Origin: Carettochelys insculpta
Taxonomy: Eukaryota; Chordata; Testudines; Carettochelyidae
Length of the DNA: 64,000 nucleotides
Assembly (NCBI RefSeq): GCF_033958435.1
Contig: NC_134167.1
Span: 6,158,001-6,222,000 of the forward strand
Direction of reading: 5' to 3'
Shown: positions 50,240 through 61,214 of the stretch, one piece after another
Layout: every line of letters starts with the position of its first letter
Position numbering within the stretch: position 1 is the first letter of the stretch
Translations under genes and position numbers: made by a program
The notes under the pieces: model-generated
The model's input: the letters and a program-made list of their open reading frames with translations, nothing else
Databases searched by the model: none
What the model was told of the DNA's origin: nothing

Positions 50240-50815
50240 TTTGCTATTGTTTTTGTGTATTATTGTAGTGCTTAGAAGCCCCACTTATGGACCAGCAAAC
50301 CATTCTTCTAGCCTGGGGTGGGCTAAGTGTGGCCCATGAGCTGAATCTGGTCTACCGAGCCTTTTAATCCGGCCCATGGCTGGCTTCTATGCTGGTGGGA
50401 TGGGGGATAGCTTCACATACCACCCCCAGCAAAATCTTTCTGCTCCCATTGTCTGGCCAATAGGAGCCAAGAGATTTTTCTGGAGGAGGGAAGCACAAAA
50501 CTGGCCAATGGGAGATGAGAGATCCTGGTAGGAGCAGGGGCTGTTCAGCACAATTTTTCAGCTCCCATTGGCCAGTTCCCAAGCCTTATGGATAGATCCA
50601 GGCAGATCCCAGACCCCCAGACCCCCTCCATAGAAAAGTGTGGCCCTTGACCACTTATTCAAAATCTTGGAGTGGCCCCCCACAACAGAAATTATTGCCC
50701 ACCCCTGTGTTAGGCACTTTAAAAATAAAAGGGTGGTATCTGCCCCAAAGAACTGGTGAGCTAATAGATGGGAATAGACAGACCCAGCAGTACAATTAAT
50801 GACAATACTAGTCAG
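50240..50815 (-). mobile_element. MIR-like CORE-SINE split by a hAT element
   Basis: Left part 50240-50312 (TATTATTGTAGTGCTTAGAA, GGACCAGCAAACCATTC) and right part 50708-50815 (TGTTAGGCACTTTAAAAATA, GTATCTGCCCCAAAGAACTG) join into one reverse-complement MIR ('accagggccccattgtgctaggcgctgtac'). Confidence 0.82.
50313..50707. mobile_element. hAT-like element, about 395 bp, inside a MIR
   Basis: Starts CTGGGGTGGGCTAAGTGTGG and ends ATTGCCCACCCCTG: inverted CAGGGGTGGGCAA-type ends. CCGAGCCTTTTAATCCGGCCC near the left end is typical of this family. The two MIR edges each carry a decayed copy of the same 8-bp target (ttctagc before, TGTTAGGC after; consensus TGCTAGGC), as hAT transposition predicts. 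Internal CTCCCATTGGCCAG and CTGGCCAATGGGAG form a further inverted pair. No coding capacity. Confidence 0.85.
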
Positions 50816-50819
50816 CACA

Positions 50820-51460
50820 ATTTCCTCTACGTGCCAGCTACCTATTTTAGGGAGTGGTGAGGGAAGGAAGTGAAGGAGTATTTTAGGAAGGGATTCAAAG
50901 GAGGACAAATGATGCAGCTTTTATTCTTGTCTAATTTGATGGATTCTTAGGTTGCCCTTTATTATGCATGTTGGCAAATTTCACCTTCTAAACACGCCAT
51001 GGAGGGCAGGAGGTAGCATTACAATGGGGAACTGAGTCAGAGAGAGTGTGGTCTGCTCTGGGATTCACTCCCATTCCCCCACCTCAAGATGATCTACTCC
51101 AGGTGGTTTGTCCCCTTCCATCTCACAGGGTCCTAGGACCCAGGCGCCAGCCTTAGCCATGAACTCCAGGCAGTTAAACAGTCGTGCAGCCCAAGCCCTG
51201 TGAGCCCAACTGAATGAACTCAGGCCAGTTTGAGTGTCTCACTGTCGTGTAGGCGTGCCCAGAGAGTAAGGCCCAGATTGTTAATAGTGCTTCAGAGCCT
51301 AACTCCCCTTGAAATCAATGACTGTTATGCCCTGTTTTTTAAAGATATTTTAAACACCTCAGCAACTTGCCCAGCTTCACACCAGATGTCTGTGTGGATA
51401 GTCAGGAATTAAACCCAGCTCTGCAATATTAAATTAGTTCCTGAACCACAAGAACAGCTG
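50820..51460. other. No gene or clear repeat recognised
   Basis: Anonymous; GC slightly above average at 51.0-51.25 kb. Confidence 0.5.
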
Positions 51461-51468
51461 TGCAGTCA

Positions 51469-51735
51469 GGCCTTAGTGTACATATAGACTATGCAGAAGA
51501 TTGACACAGTCAGTGGAGATGTGCAAAGTTGAACTATCGGGGGCTGACATTTGACCTCCTGTATGCCTCAGTATCGCGAGGCATAAGGGAGGTTGACAGG
51601 AGATTTTCTCCCATCGGCCTTGCTTTGTAAAGACAGCCAGGTAAGCTGATTGTAGATAAGTCAATTCTACACAATTACTGTAGCTAGAATTGCGTATCGA
51701 TAATCAACTTACATGCCTAGTGTAGACCAAGCCTT
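51469..51735 (-). mobile_element. Harbinger-like element, GATC/TTGA-rich family
   Basis: Left AGGCCTTAGTGTACATATAG, right GCCTAGTGTAGACCAAGCC. CAGGAGATTTTCTCCCATCG, GATTGTAGATAAGTCAATTC and ATTACTGTAGCTAGAATTGC correspond to the family interior. TSD not clear. Confidence 0.75.
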
Positions 51736-51739
51736 GGAA

Positions 51740-52445
51740 AGAACTACTGGGCTATGGCTTGTTTTCCTCTTTTGATGAGCTATCAAGAGGCCATCAAGGG
51801 AAAGCAAGTAATGTTTGTTTCCTTGTGAAGACTATAGTGTCTTGTTTACTGTTCAGTCTCCCACTGAAAAACAGGTTCTAATATTCAAGAGTTGGTACAG
51901 GGCTATTTATGGGCTTTCCCTGTTTGCTTGTGCATTCCATTTTCTGCTGGCCTCCAGTTGCATTATGATGAAGTTCATAGCAGTACCTTGAATATGAAAG
52001 GTGCAGAATACATTCAAATTTTATCGTCTCTAGAAGCAAATTCTCTCAAGAGGACAAGCATATATATGCATCTATGTGCATTTTATATATATATATATAT
52101 ATATAATCTGCACTCAGAATTTATCTGGGAATAAGAGACTATAGTCACTGACCTTTATAAGATATGAGAAAAAGTAACTATGTGAAATCTCTGTCCTTAA
52201 TCACTCATTTTTGAGCTAGCCAACCAGCTAAAGATATATCCTTAAATCTCCTGTGATTCTCAGACTGTTCCCAGTAAATGAGGAGGAGGAGAATTGGAAA
52301 ATGATGCTGTTAACATAGATGATTTGAGAAAAGAGCTTTCTGCTATCCATTTGGTTTCAGGAAGAATGTACTGAATAGCTGACTATTGCAAAGCCTATAG
52401 TGATCATGTTTGTTGGATTATATCACTTTATTGTAGTAATAAGGC
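51740..52445. other. No gene recognised; (TA)n tract at 52084-52106
   Basis: Anonymous sequence with a 23-base alternating TA microsatellite. Confidence 0.6.
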
Positions 52446-52449
52446 AATG

Positions 52450-52605
52450 CAATCCAGTGGACACAGGCACTGAACCGAGTCAGAAGACTTGGTTCCAGGT
52501 CTGGCTCTGTTACCGACCTACCGAGGACATTAGTCAAGTTCCTTCATCTCTACGCCTAACGTGTTTTTTAAATTCTTCTACAAAATGGAGTATTGACCTG
52601 GTTGC
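52450..52605 (+). mobile_element. MIR-like CORE-SINE
   Basis: GAGTCAGAAGACTTGGTTCC, AGGTCTGGCTCTGTTACCGA, GTCAAGTTCCTTCATCTCTA and TTCTACAAAATGGAGTATTG keep plus-strand MIR order. Confidence 0.82.
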
Positions 52606-52892
52606 TATGTCTTAGATTAGCAATGTTGAAGACCTATGGTTCATTCCCTGGGATGCCATAACATATGTCTATGATTTTAGTTGGAGTTACAAAACCAGTC
52701 TTGGGGAGTGAGACATGAGCAAGCTTGCTAAGAAAAAATTGTATAACTAGGGTGAGGGGAGGTGCTAGCTGCCTTGAATAAATCAGTAGACTCTGGGTTG
52801 GAATGGGTTGGCTCCATTTTTAGTGCAATAGCTTGATGGGCACTAGCGCAGGTATGTCTCTCTGAAAATAACTTTCCAAGTTCCATTGTAAA

Positions 52893-53450
52893 CAGATTCC
52901 CTTTATGACCTTGGGCTGGGTTTGGCAACCAAAAGAGCAACAAGAACCATTTTGTTCATATTCAGTAAAAGCTCATTAATTCAAGGGCCACAATGCCTGT
53001 GAATATGAGACCGTCCTTAATAAATAATGTCCAACCATGCTTTTTGTAACCCCTGTTTTAAGAACAGCATGCACACATATCCCACAATGCATAGAAAGGT
53101 GGAGTTATGTAACATTTCAAGATCACCTATTGTTTGCTATTTAGATATGAGTTGTTCATCACTGGGTTTTTAGATGTTCGCTGAAATATCGAAAATAATC
53201 AGGAGGGTATTTTTTACTTTGCAATTTTAGCATTGAGAGCCACAAAGAAGCCCTTAAAGAGCCACATGTGGCTCTGGAGCTGCAGGTTGCAGACCCCTGA
53301 CCTTAGGAAACTCACTTAGTCTTTTGCCTCAATTCTCCATCTGTAAAACAGGGAGACGAACACTTCACGATTCACAGGTATACTGTGAGGATGAATACAT
53401 AGAAGACTGGTGAATGGATGCTACAGTAATGGGGGCCACATACCTGCCAA
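52893..53450 (+). mobile_element. MIR-like CORE-SINE split by a hAT element
   Basis: 52893-52915 (CTTTATGACCTTGGG) and 53300-53450 (ACCTTAGGAAACTCACTTAG, CTCAATTCTCCATCTGTAAA, ACTGTGAGGATGAATACATA) form one plus-strand MIR once the insert is removed. Confidence 0.85.
52916..53299. mobile_element. hAT-like element, 384 bp, with clear 8-bp TSD
   Basis: Starts CTGGGTTTGGCAACC and ends GCAGGTTGCAGACCCCTG, decayed inverted ends. ACCTTGGG (52908-52915) and ACCTTAGG (53300-53307) match at 7 of 8 and both correspond to the MIR word 'accttggg', so this is the duplicated target. AGAGCCACATGTGGCTCTGG near the right end is a perfect inverted repeat. Non-coding. Confidence 0.92.
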
Positions 53451-53454
53451 AGAT

Positions 53455-55505
53455 GACAGAACTATAAAATGGGGCTAATGACACCTAACTTTCTTTTTGA
53501 AATATTTTATAGGGGAAAGATGGCTGTAGAAGAGAGAAATAAAAATCAGTGTATATGTGTAAATGTGCACTTGTCCAGTATTTTGCCAAGTAACTCTTTA
53601 CATATTTACCTTTCATGTGATCTTTTAAAAATCTATTCCTGCATCTGCCTCCCTATGTTTGCTTTTCATAGCAATCTTATCTCTCCAATCAGTTAATATA
53701 ACAGTCATATGAATCAGTTTAACTAGTTGTTTGAAGCAGTTTCTTTGCCAAGCCTTGGGGGACAAGTTACCTATATGTGTGTGTTTTTAAAATATGGAAA
53801 CTGTGAAGGGGAAAAATGCCATAATGATTGTTCATGGCATATACTCTGTATTTTATAGCACTGGGGAAGACAGCCTTGCCTAACCAGTACCCTCTGTTGT
53901 TTTTAAATCTACTTTAGTCCAAGAGGTACAGAAATAGGTGCTTTAATGAGTGGAGTGGATCAGCTGGGGGGATTTGTCTCTCAGCTGGGTGCAACCTTTG
54001 CCTGACGATGATTTTCAGTACTGTTTAATAATCAGTATTTAATGGGAAGCTGTGCTGAGAAGTATGCAGCTCACTAGGTCAGTTGAGTTGCAGCTGAATT
54101 TTTGTCAGTGCTTCAAAGTCTCTCATCTTGAAATTTTACAAAGTTTTAAGCTTATATTTATTGTCAGATAAATATATAATATTGGGTTGTATGGGAGGAA
54201 AGGGAAATGCCCATGGTCTACACATACATCAACCTCCCCAGCGGACATGCTTAGTTTTATTTTCGCAACAACACTGGTTCTCTATTTTCTACTCAGCTAT
54301 TCAAGCCAGGAGGGACCAAATCAAAATGATCTGACTCCCTGCTGCTCTCTACTGCCATCCTTTCAGACTTCTCAGCAAAACAATCTCAGTCCTAGAAAGA
54401 TTTCCATTGAAGGCCAACTGCTGCAGCTCCTGCTGGAAGAAGTTCAGTAGAAGGCATTCTTCCCATTAAGTCTGTGTCAGATCAATGCCACAGGATGGGG
54501 TCAGGAGTTCAGGGTTTTTAGAAGACACTGTCTGGTGGATGCGATAGAAAACAACAATCCTCATTGCTTGTGATCATTTTAAAGACAAAATAACTTTTAA
54601 ACAATGGAAAATTATTTTTTCCATGGAAAAATTATCATGGCAATCTTGACATTTCAAAAATTTTATCCAACTGTAATTGAAGTTTTCCTGACTCCTTTGA
54701 AAGAGAAATATTCTAAACAAACCCAGCACAGGCACTTGTGTTACTGGCTAAAATTTATCCTGAATCTTTAGTTGGTTTCCCAGGGTCATTAGGATTATTC
54801 CTGTTTTTCTGCTATCACATAGCGTCAGCAATCAGTGGGTTTTTCTCCTACCCCTAGCTTGTTTTCTTTGTCAATTCTGGATCAGATGAAGCATCCAGAT
54901 AAATGCACCTTGGTTGAGTGGATGGGCTGTTTTATTCCCCTGGTTGATTCTTCAACCTCACATAAGTGCAAGCACATCATACAGTTCATTATCTAAAGAT
55001 TACCTAAGCAAGCAGACTTCTGGACACAGCAGGGAGTATTTCTTATGCACGTGGCCTCCAAAAGAACAAGGACATGTCTGCTGGAACCTACATTTGGTGG
55101 TAAATGGATTATGTTTATGACTTGCCTCCTAAGTGCTTCACACTTTTCAGCAGAGAGACTTCTCGGAGATGAAATATATTATAACAGAGTTTAAAAGTTT
55201 GATTTCTTTGTGCAGACCAATTTTATTTATCAAGTACTCCAGCCCCCACTCATGACAGTACTATGAGACTTATCAGGTCTGCTTGGCCTTTCCATATCGG
55301 ATTAGATATCTGGTAACATTCTCAAGAATGTTACACAAAGGTTGTGGTATACCAAAGAGCAAAGTAAATGTATAATTGCAATGGGTTTGTTCTTGTTACT
55401 CATGCTGACTGTTATAACCAATGGCACGCTGCTACCAAAAGCTGTAGAATTGTACCATGTACTGAATGTTTGGAAAGACAAAACTGTGTAATGTGTTGAC
55501 ATTGA
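53455..55505. other. No gene or clear repeat recognised
   Basis: AT-rich anonymous sequence; AT-rich fold-back words at 54.59-54.68 kb (AATTATTTTTTCCATGG). Confidence 0.5.
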
Positions 55506-55512
55506 TGAATAA

Positions 55513-55636
55513 GCATGCATCTGACGAAGCGGGTCTTTGCCCTTGAAAGCTTATGCTCCAAAATATTTGTTAGTTTATAAGGTGCCACAGGATTTCTTGT
55601 TCTCAAAGACACAGACTAACACGGCTACTTTGATAT
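55513..55636 (-). mobile_element. tRNA-derived SINE, nearly complete
   Basis: GCATGCATCTGACGAAGCGG, GCCCTTGAAAGCTTATGCTC, TTTATAAGGTGCCACAGGAT, TTCTTGTTCTCAAAGACACA and GACTAACACGGCTACTTTGA give a full SINE from 3' end to tRNA-like head on the minus strand. Confidence 0.93.
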
Positions 55637-55639
55637 TAT

Positions 55640-58075
55640 GCTATAGCTGTTTGCTGAATCCTGGCCCCATGCATAACGGAGTAAGTGAGCGGGGTTCATA
55701 TTACATTGGGGATCAGGCAGGGCCAATTAGGAATAGAAAAAGCACATTTTACTTTATTCAAAATGTGCCTGCCCTCCTGGCATTCTTGACCCATTCATAG
55801 GCGTGGGGAATCACTGTATTTCTTGCACAAAGTTAGTATCTTTCATTAACCGGAGCCTCAGGAAAATCTTTGTTTGTGGGAGTTAGAGAGTTCCAGCTTT
55901 GAATTTAAAGTTTGAAAAAAAAAAAAAACTTAAAGTGAAACTCAACCTAGACTCCTGTATCTTGTGCAGTCAAAAATCATGCAGAATCATGGACTGCCAT
56001 ATGGTTACCTGAAATCATATATCTTTCATCACCTTGGATTTCCCAGGCCAACTTCACCCCAAGAGTTGCAAAGAACTTAACAGATTCATCGTGGTGTAAA
56101 TACATAGCCCTCAGAAGTGAATCTGCCCCAGGGTGTATTAAGGTCGCTGCATTTTCCATACATGGAATTAAACAGTTGAAACTGTAAAGGTAGTTGAGGT
56201 ACCAGAATATAATTAGTGGAGACATAACTGGGTCAATAGCGATAACATTCCCTGTGGTGTGAATGAAGAAAGGAGATCTTGAAGTATAACAAACTGCTTA
56301 GAATGGAAAGTTTTAGGATTTTAAATAAAAATTTTCATGCTACTTATAAACTGCGTGTGTATGTGCGCGTGTGCGCGTACGCAGAAATATGCATAGAGGC
56401 CTTTCTTTTCATTAAGAAGTCTTCAGGATGAGTGTAAAAGATTTTTGTTACTGAAGTACCCCAAACACTTTCAATGCCCTAGAGAGTCAGCCAGGCCTCC
56501 CCTGCACTACAGCAGTTGCTGCTATAACACCAAGCAAGGAAAACTGCATTCACGCAATTAGTTTGATTAATTGATCTTCTGTGTGGTTTAGTGTTCAGCT
56601 TTTCTTCCATGTTCTGGGTAATCAGGTAAACAACTTATATGCAAAGAATGTCATCGGGCATTTCACGGCATGGAATGGAGAAGGGGAGATGGGCCAGAGG
56701 AAGGCATTGTGGCAAGACAGAAGGATCTAAGTTGGAGGCCACTTGCTATGAAATGAAGGAGAAAAACTTGATAGAAAGTGCAGTGCAGGAGCAGATGAGA
56801 GATCCCTCTCACACTGTAGTCAGTTTCTGACAGAGGCTGAAACTAGCGGCTTCAGGTCTAAGCAGAGGGTAGTCATTTGAACATGAAATTTTGAGCCTTT
56901 GATTGTCATGAAAGCATAAAGCCAGCAAACTGATTTCAAAAACTAAACATGATTAAAAGTTTAATGTAAGCAGTGTTCCCTTTCTGGGCCATTGTAGAAC
57001 TGCACCTACCCATGGGGGATTAGCAGAATAAGCAATGACTCCACCATATGCTTGTTGCACAAGGGGATATCCCAAACTCTGCCATTCTTGGTGCAGAAGA
57101 TAAGGAGCACAGCAATCATTTTGGAGGTCGCTTTCACACACCCCCCACCATACATCCTGCATTCCTCAAAAACACTCCCAGTTGTAGAGCTGATAGGCTC
57201 TGTCTGTGTTGGGAGTCTGGATTATTGCTTGCTCTGAGCTGGCGTATGACCTAGGCTGAGTCGGTTGACATTGCCTGTTCTCTTCCCTGTCTCATCTTTT
57301 GTCTTGTCCAAATAAACCATAAACTTTTACTAATAGGACCTGTTTGTAATATGAGTGGTTTAATCCCTATCACAATGGATACTTGTCCCTGAGTACAAAT
57401 AAGAGTAGTATATGGAGAAGAAAGGTGGTTCTTTATTCATAGAAAGAGAGGAGGGTTTTGCAGCCAAAAGGACTGGCATGGGAGGAGGGGGATGAAGCAG
57501 GGAGGGGAGGAGTGGGGCCAAGTAAGTTGTTGCAAAGGAGGAAACAGCAAGGAACAAGACTGAATGTAGGACTGTCTAAAAAAAAAGTTATGGAGAATAT
57601 TTTTGAAACCTATTCACAGCTCAGCCTTTAACCACAATGGGATCTGAAATAATGGTTATTATAAATGTACTGATTATTGCTGAAGTATTACTATCTGTGC
57701 ACTATAATTTTTAGAGATAAGTCGCATCTCATTCTTTTATTTGTATCAAGGATCTATTGTGCATCAGCCTTTTTTTATTCTTATTCTTCCTGGCACTGTG
57801 TTAACTGGCCCAGCTTTGGTTCATTTAAATGGTTATTTATTAGGTTATAAAACATATATAGAGGAGGGTGATTGCAACTGGAAGGGGATAGAGCAGAAAA
57901 GAGATCATTTCTCTGTTAAAATTCAAATCCACTGTTGAGACCAGGACAGAGGACACAGTTTGCAGTGAGTAATTTATGAGGGGAAGAGGATGGAGGGACA
58001 GAATTAGGCCCTTGGATTTTGCAACTTGAGAAGGGAGAAGAGTAAATGCAATCTATAAACAAAGGTAGGTTATGA
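55640..58075. other. No gene recognised; lone hAT-like end at 56971
   Basis: CAGTGTTCCCTTTCTGGGCC at 56971 matches the left end of the CARTRTTCCCT hAT family, but no right end was found. An alternating GTGTATGTGCGCGTGTGCGC tract lies at 56352-56383. An A-run lies at 55916-55928. The rest is anonymous. Confidence 0.5.
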
Positions 58076-58082
58076 ACATAAG

Positions 58083-58140
58083 AATGAAGGAGTGCTCTGG
58101 ATCATGGAGTCCAATCCCCTGCTGTCATGGCAGCATTCTT
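58083..58140 (-). mobile_element. Possible CR1 3'-end fragment
   Basis: CATGGAGTCCAATCCCCTGC, then TGTCATGGCAGCA, resembles reverse-complement CR1 3' sequence ('catctagtccagtcccctgccctcatggcagga'). Confidence 0.45.
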
Positions 58141-58299
58141 GCTTTAAATTTACAGCAAATTCCCTTAAATATACTCTCCCATGTGCCAATCTAACTCATG
58201 GTGCAAAGCTTTTACAGCCTTTTGCCAAATTGTTCTGTAAGACCATTTGCAACCCTTCCTGCTCCCAGATATTTCACTAAACAGTCAGACAATACAAAG

Positions 58300-58820
58300 G
58301 GATAATGTCGTGGATGGTGGGTATCACAGGCAGGGGAAGACAATGCCTTCCCAAACTGCCTCACCTTGTCCAACCCATGCTCCACCAGAGTCCCACAGAG
58401 CCCCCTCTCCAGCCTGCTGTTGTGGTGCCAGAGGCTGGGGTAGGGGGCAGAGCTGCTTGTCCTCACAGCACTAAGGCTGGTGGGTTGGCTGTGGGAAGGG
58501 TCCTTGAATTTCAGGGGTGGGGGCAGTGTGGCCCCAGCCTCCCTGTGCCATGTGTGCTGGCCAGCCCTACAGAGGTTTGGGACTGGGATAGGTTGCTGCT
58601 GTGTCCCTACCAGCTCTTTAGAGCACTAGGGCAGGCAGGGGCCATACTGCCCAACAGCTCTCTGGAGCTCCAGGGCTGGAGCAGCTGTGTGGGGTGGTAC
58701 CCTGTAGTAGGGAGATGCAAGGGCCAGTGACTGTGGAAGGGCAGTGCTGGGCTCTGGTTGGTGTGGAAGAGGCAGTGCTGTCATGGGGCAGGACTTGCTT
58801 CTGCAAGCCCTGGAGTCACT
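58300..58820. repeat. GC-rich segment, probable interspersed repeat
   Basis: GC-rich island with AGCCCCCTCTCCAGCCTGC, GGGTGGGGGCAGTGTGG and GAGCTCCAGGGCTGGAGC (a near-perfect inverted repeat). Overlapping frames of up to 141 codons on both strands, low CpG and no domain argue for a compositional origin. Confidence 0.45.
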
Positions 58821-58824
58821 CACC

Positions 58825-59720
58825 CAGCACCCATGGATATTATGAACTGTGATTGCATTTAGCTGCTGCTTTGTAAGTATTAGTGGAGGGAGGGAGGCTA
58901 CCGAAAATGCTGCTTAGCCTTTCAAACTTGATAGGCAAAAGCAAAATGTTTTTTAGTGTGCGTGTGTAAATACACATACATAGGTCCCTACTTTGAATGG
59001 TTACAGATCGTGGTGTCCATCGTACTCATAAAGGAGTTAATTTGGAAAAGGCAGCTTTCAGAAACTACTAAAAAAAGCATCCTGCCCTACATGGTCAGCC
59101 AATGAAATCTTGTACTGATGATGTCTTTACTCTAACTTAGCTTTTCGTTGGCGATGTGCGTATTGTAATATTTTGCATTACACTTGAGAAAAGGTGGTAT
59201 TTAAGGGGGAAGGCCAGGACTTTTTCACCACCATGTATACTTTGGTGCCTGTTCCTACGCCCATTTGTTTTTCCAATTTAGCTCAAAACTTAATTGCTGT
59301 TTTTTCAAAGACAAAATGCATGCAGGGCTCAAATCTTTCCTTTTGGGACTGTGAAGTATGACTCACCTGCTCGCACTGGATCTAGGCTCAGAGGGCTGAT
59401 AAGAGTTCCTGTTTAGATGCTGTCAACGGAGCACTTACTCATGCCTTCTGGGTACAGGAAGAACCACACTGCCTGCCTGGAATAGGGAGATTTTAAGAGT
59501 AGCTGGGCTCAGTTAAATTAAGTCTTGTCTGCTTATCTTTCCAAAGGGCATAAAGGTAGGTGGTGTTCATCTCGCAAAGTTTCTGCTTTTCCCCGCTCCA
59601 TGTGTTCATTTATAGAAGTGCAAAGGGAATGTGAAGTGCTGCAAAATCAGAATTCATTGAACTTGGCAGAATGTGTTTTTCCCCAGTCAAAAATATGGAT
59701 TCAGACACACTTATTTACAA
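58825..59720. other. No gene recognised
   Basis: Anonymous sequence. The 103-codon frame at 59525-59836 overlaps a SINE and is not a gene. Confidence 0.5.
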
Positions 59721-59810
59721 GTCTCAGAGGGATAGCTGTGTTACACTGTATCTGCAAAAACATACATCAAAGTGGGTTTTACCCCAAACTTTTACATCCA
59801 AATAAATCTA

Positions 59811-60171
59811 TTAGGTATGTCAGCACAGCAAAGTGACTTAGAAATAACAAACATTATTTCAAAATAACTTTGCAAGTGTCTACACACGCAACCACTATTT
59901 CACAATAGGTAAACCTCATTCCAGAGGAATAGTGCCTATTTCAAAGTAGGGGCTGTATAGAATGGGAAAAGAGCATATTTTGAAATAAGCATCTAATGGC
60001 TCTATTTCAACGTAGGCTCTATTGTGTGTAGAGACACTAATTGGAAATAGCTGAGGGCTATTTTGAAATGCATTTTGGGCACAGCAGTATTATTTCAAAA
60101 TTAGCTATTCTGCAAGAGATTTTCCACAATAGCTTATTTCGAAATAATGCTGCTGTGTAGACATACCCTTA
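59811..60171. mobile_element. Harbinger-like element with TTA TSD, inside a SINE (first of a stacked pair)
   Basis: Element 59814-60168 (355 bp) between TTA triplets 59811-59813 and 60169-60171. Left GGTATGTCAGCACAGC, right GCTGCTGTGTAGACATACCC. Internal TTATTTCAAAATAAC, TATTTTGAAATAAGC and TTATTTCGAAATAATG repeat a TTATTTCGAAATAA palindrome. Non-coding. Confidence 0.9.
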
Positions 60172-60419
60172 GGCTATGGTTACACTGTGATTTTTATTTT
60201 GGGATACGTTTGTGTCTTGAAGTAGAAACCATGAGGCTAAACACCACACTCAAAATAGCAGGACTATTTTGAGTGTGGTATCTCATTCCCACTACTCCTT
60301 GTCATGAAAGGGGTAGCAGGAAGTTTGAAATAAGTTACCTCAAAATAACTTACACAGTTTGCACAATGCAAATTGCAGAAGCTATTTCAAGATGCGGCTA
60401 TAGTATAGCCCTAGCCTTA
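60169..60419. mobile_element. Harbinger-like element with TTA TSD (second of the stacked pair)
   Basis: Element 60172-60416 (245 bp) between TTA 60169-60171 (shared with the preceding element) and TTA 60417-60419. Ends GGCTATGGTTACACTG and TATAGTATAGCCCTAGCC. Contains a perfect 16-bp hairpin (60243-60258 with 60264-60279, 5-base loop). Non-coding. Confidence 0.88.
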
Positions 60420-60823
60420 GTATTTAAAAATGTCACAGACTCCTCTTGTGTTCAACTCATTTAAAAATTCATGTTGGTTTCACCTTAAAAAATTCACCCC
60501 AAATTTAAACAGTGTCTTGCAAGTTTCCACATATTTTGGTTGTTTTTTTGTTTGATCTGAGTTTTTGTTTAAAATTTCATTCATTCTTCTGAAAAAAAAA
60601 GTTTTAAAAATGTTGTATCACAATAATAGTCTGACTCAAAAGGAAAACAACATTTTGTCAATGGAAAATGAATTTTTCTTTCTCCCTATTTATTGGAAAT
60701 TTAAAAGAAAAAACCTGTTTCAACATTTTGGAATTGCCAGCAATCAAACAAACAGAATCCACTATTCATAGCTGTCCTAGGTGGTCTGTTTGATCTACTA
60801 TAGGTAACCAAACAAGGGCTGCA

Positions 60824-61212
60824 TCTACACGAGAAAGTTCTTTCAAAATATTTTTTTAATGAAGGGGCTCTTTCAAAATATCTAGTGAAGTGTCTGCACA
60901 TAAAAGCGTTCTTTCAAAATTAAATTGAAAGAACACGGCACTCCTTTTGAAAATGCTCTTCCACCCATGTGTAGATGCTCTGCAGGCCCTTTTTCTGAAA
61001 GACTGGTCCTCTTGGTGCCTGATTTTTCAATCCCTGACCCATCTTTTCAAAAGAGCGGGGGCTGTGAGGAGGCTTTCTTTCAAAAGGGCAGATCATTTTT
61101 TTTATCTGCTTTTCTGTGTGTGTGGATATACTTTTTCAAAAGAAGTTCTTTTGGAAGAGATCTTCCAGAAGAGCTTCTTTTGAACTGTCTCTGTAGAGTA
61201 GATGTAGCCAAG
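60824..61212. mobile_element. Harbinger-like element with possible AAG TSD
   Basis: Element 60827-61209 (383 bp): GGCTGCATCTACACGAG on the left, GAGTAGATGTAGCC on the right, flanked by AAG (60824-60826) and AAG (61210-61212). The interior is rich in CTTTCAAAA/TTTTGAAAG words. AAG departs from the usual TWA target, so the duplication may be chance. Frames at 60925-61293 are not genes. Confidence 0.72.
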
Positions 61213-61214
61213 GT

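Larger units (their letters stand above)
59724..60452. mobile_element. SINE composite interrupted by two DNA elements
   Basis: 59724-59762 is a plus-strand SINE head (CAGAGGGATAGCTGTGTTAC). From 59767 the sequence is a minus-strand SINE body: AAGTGGGTTTTACCCCAAAC, CAAATAAATCTATTA to 59813, continuing only after two insertions at 60417 with TTAGTATTTAAAAATGTCAC and AGACTCCTCTTGTG. The expected uninterrupted word is 'aaataaatctgttagtctttaaggtgcca'. Confidence 0.85.

Noticed and set aside
58305..58730. 141-codon frame in a GC-rich island
   Set aside because: Frames on both strands are open at once because stop codons are rare in GC-rich DNA; low CpG, no domain.
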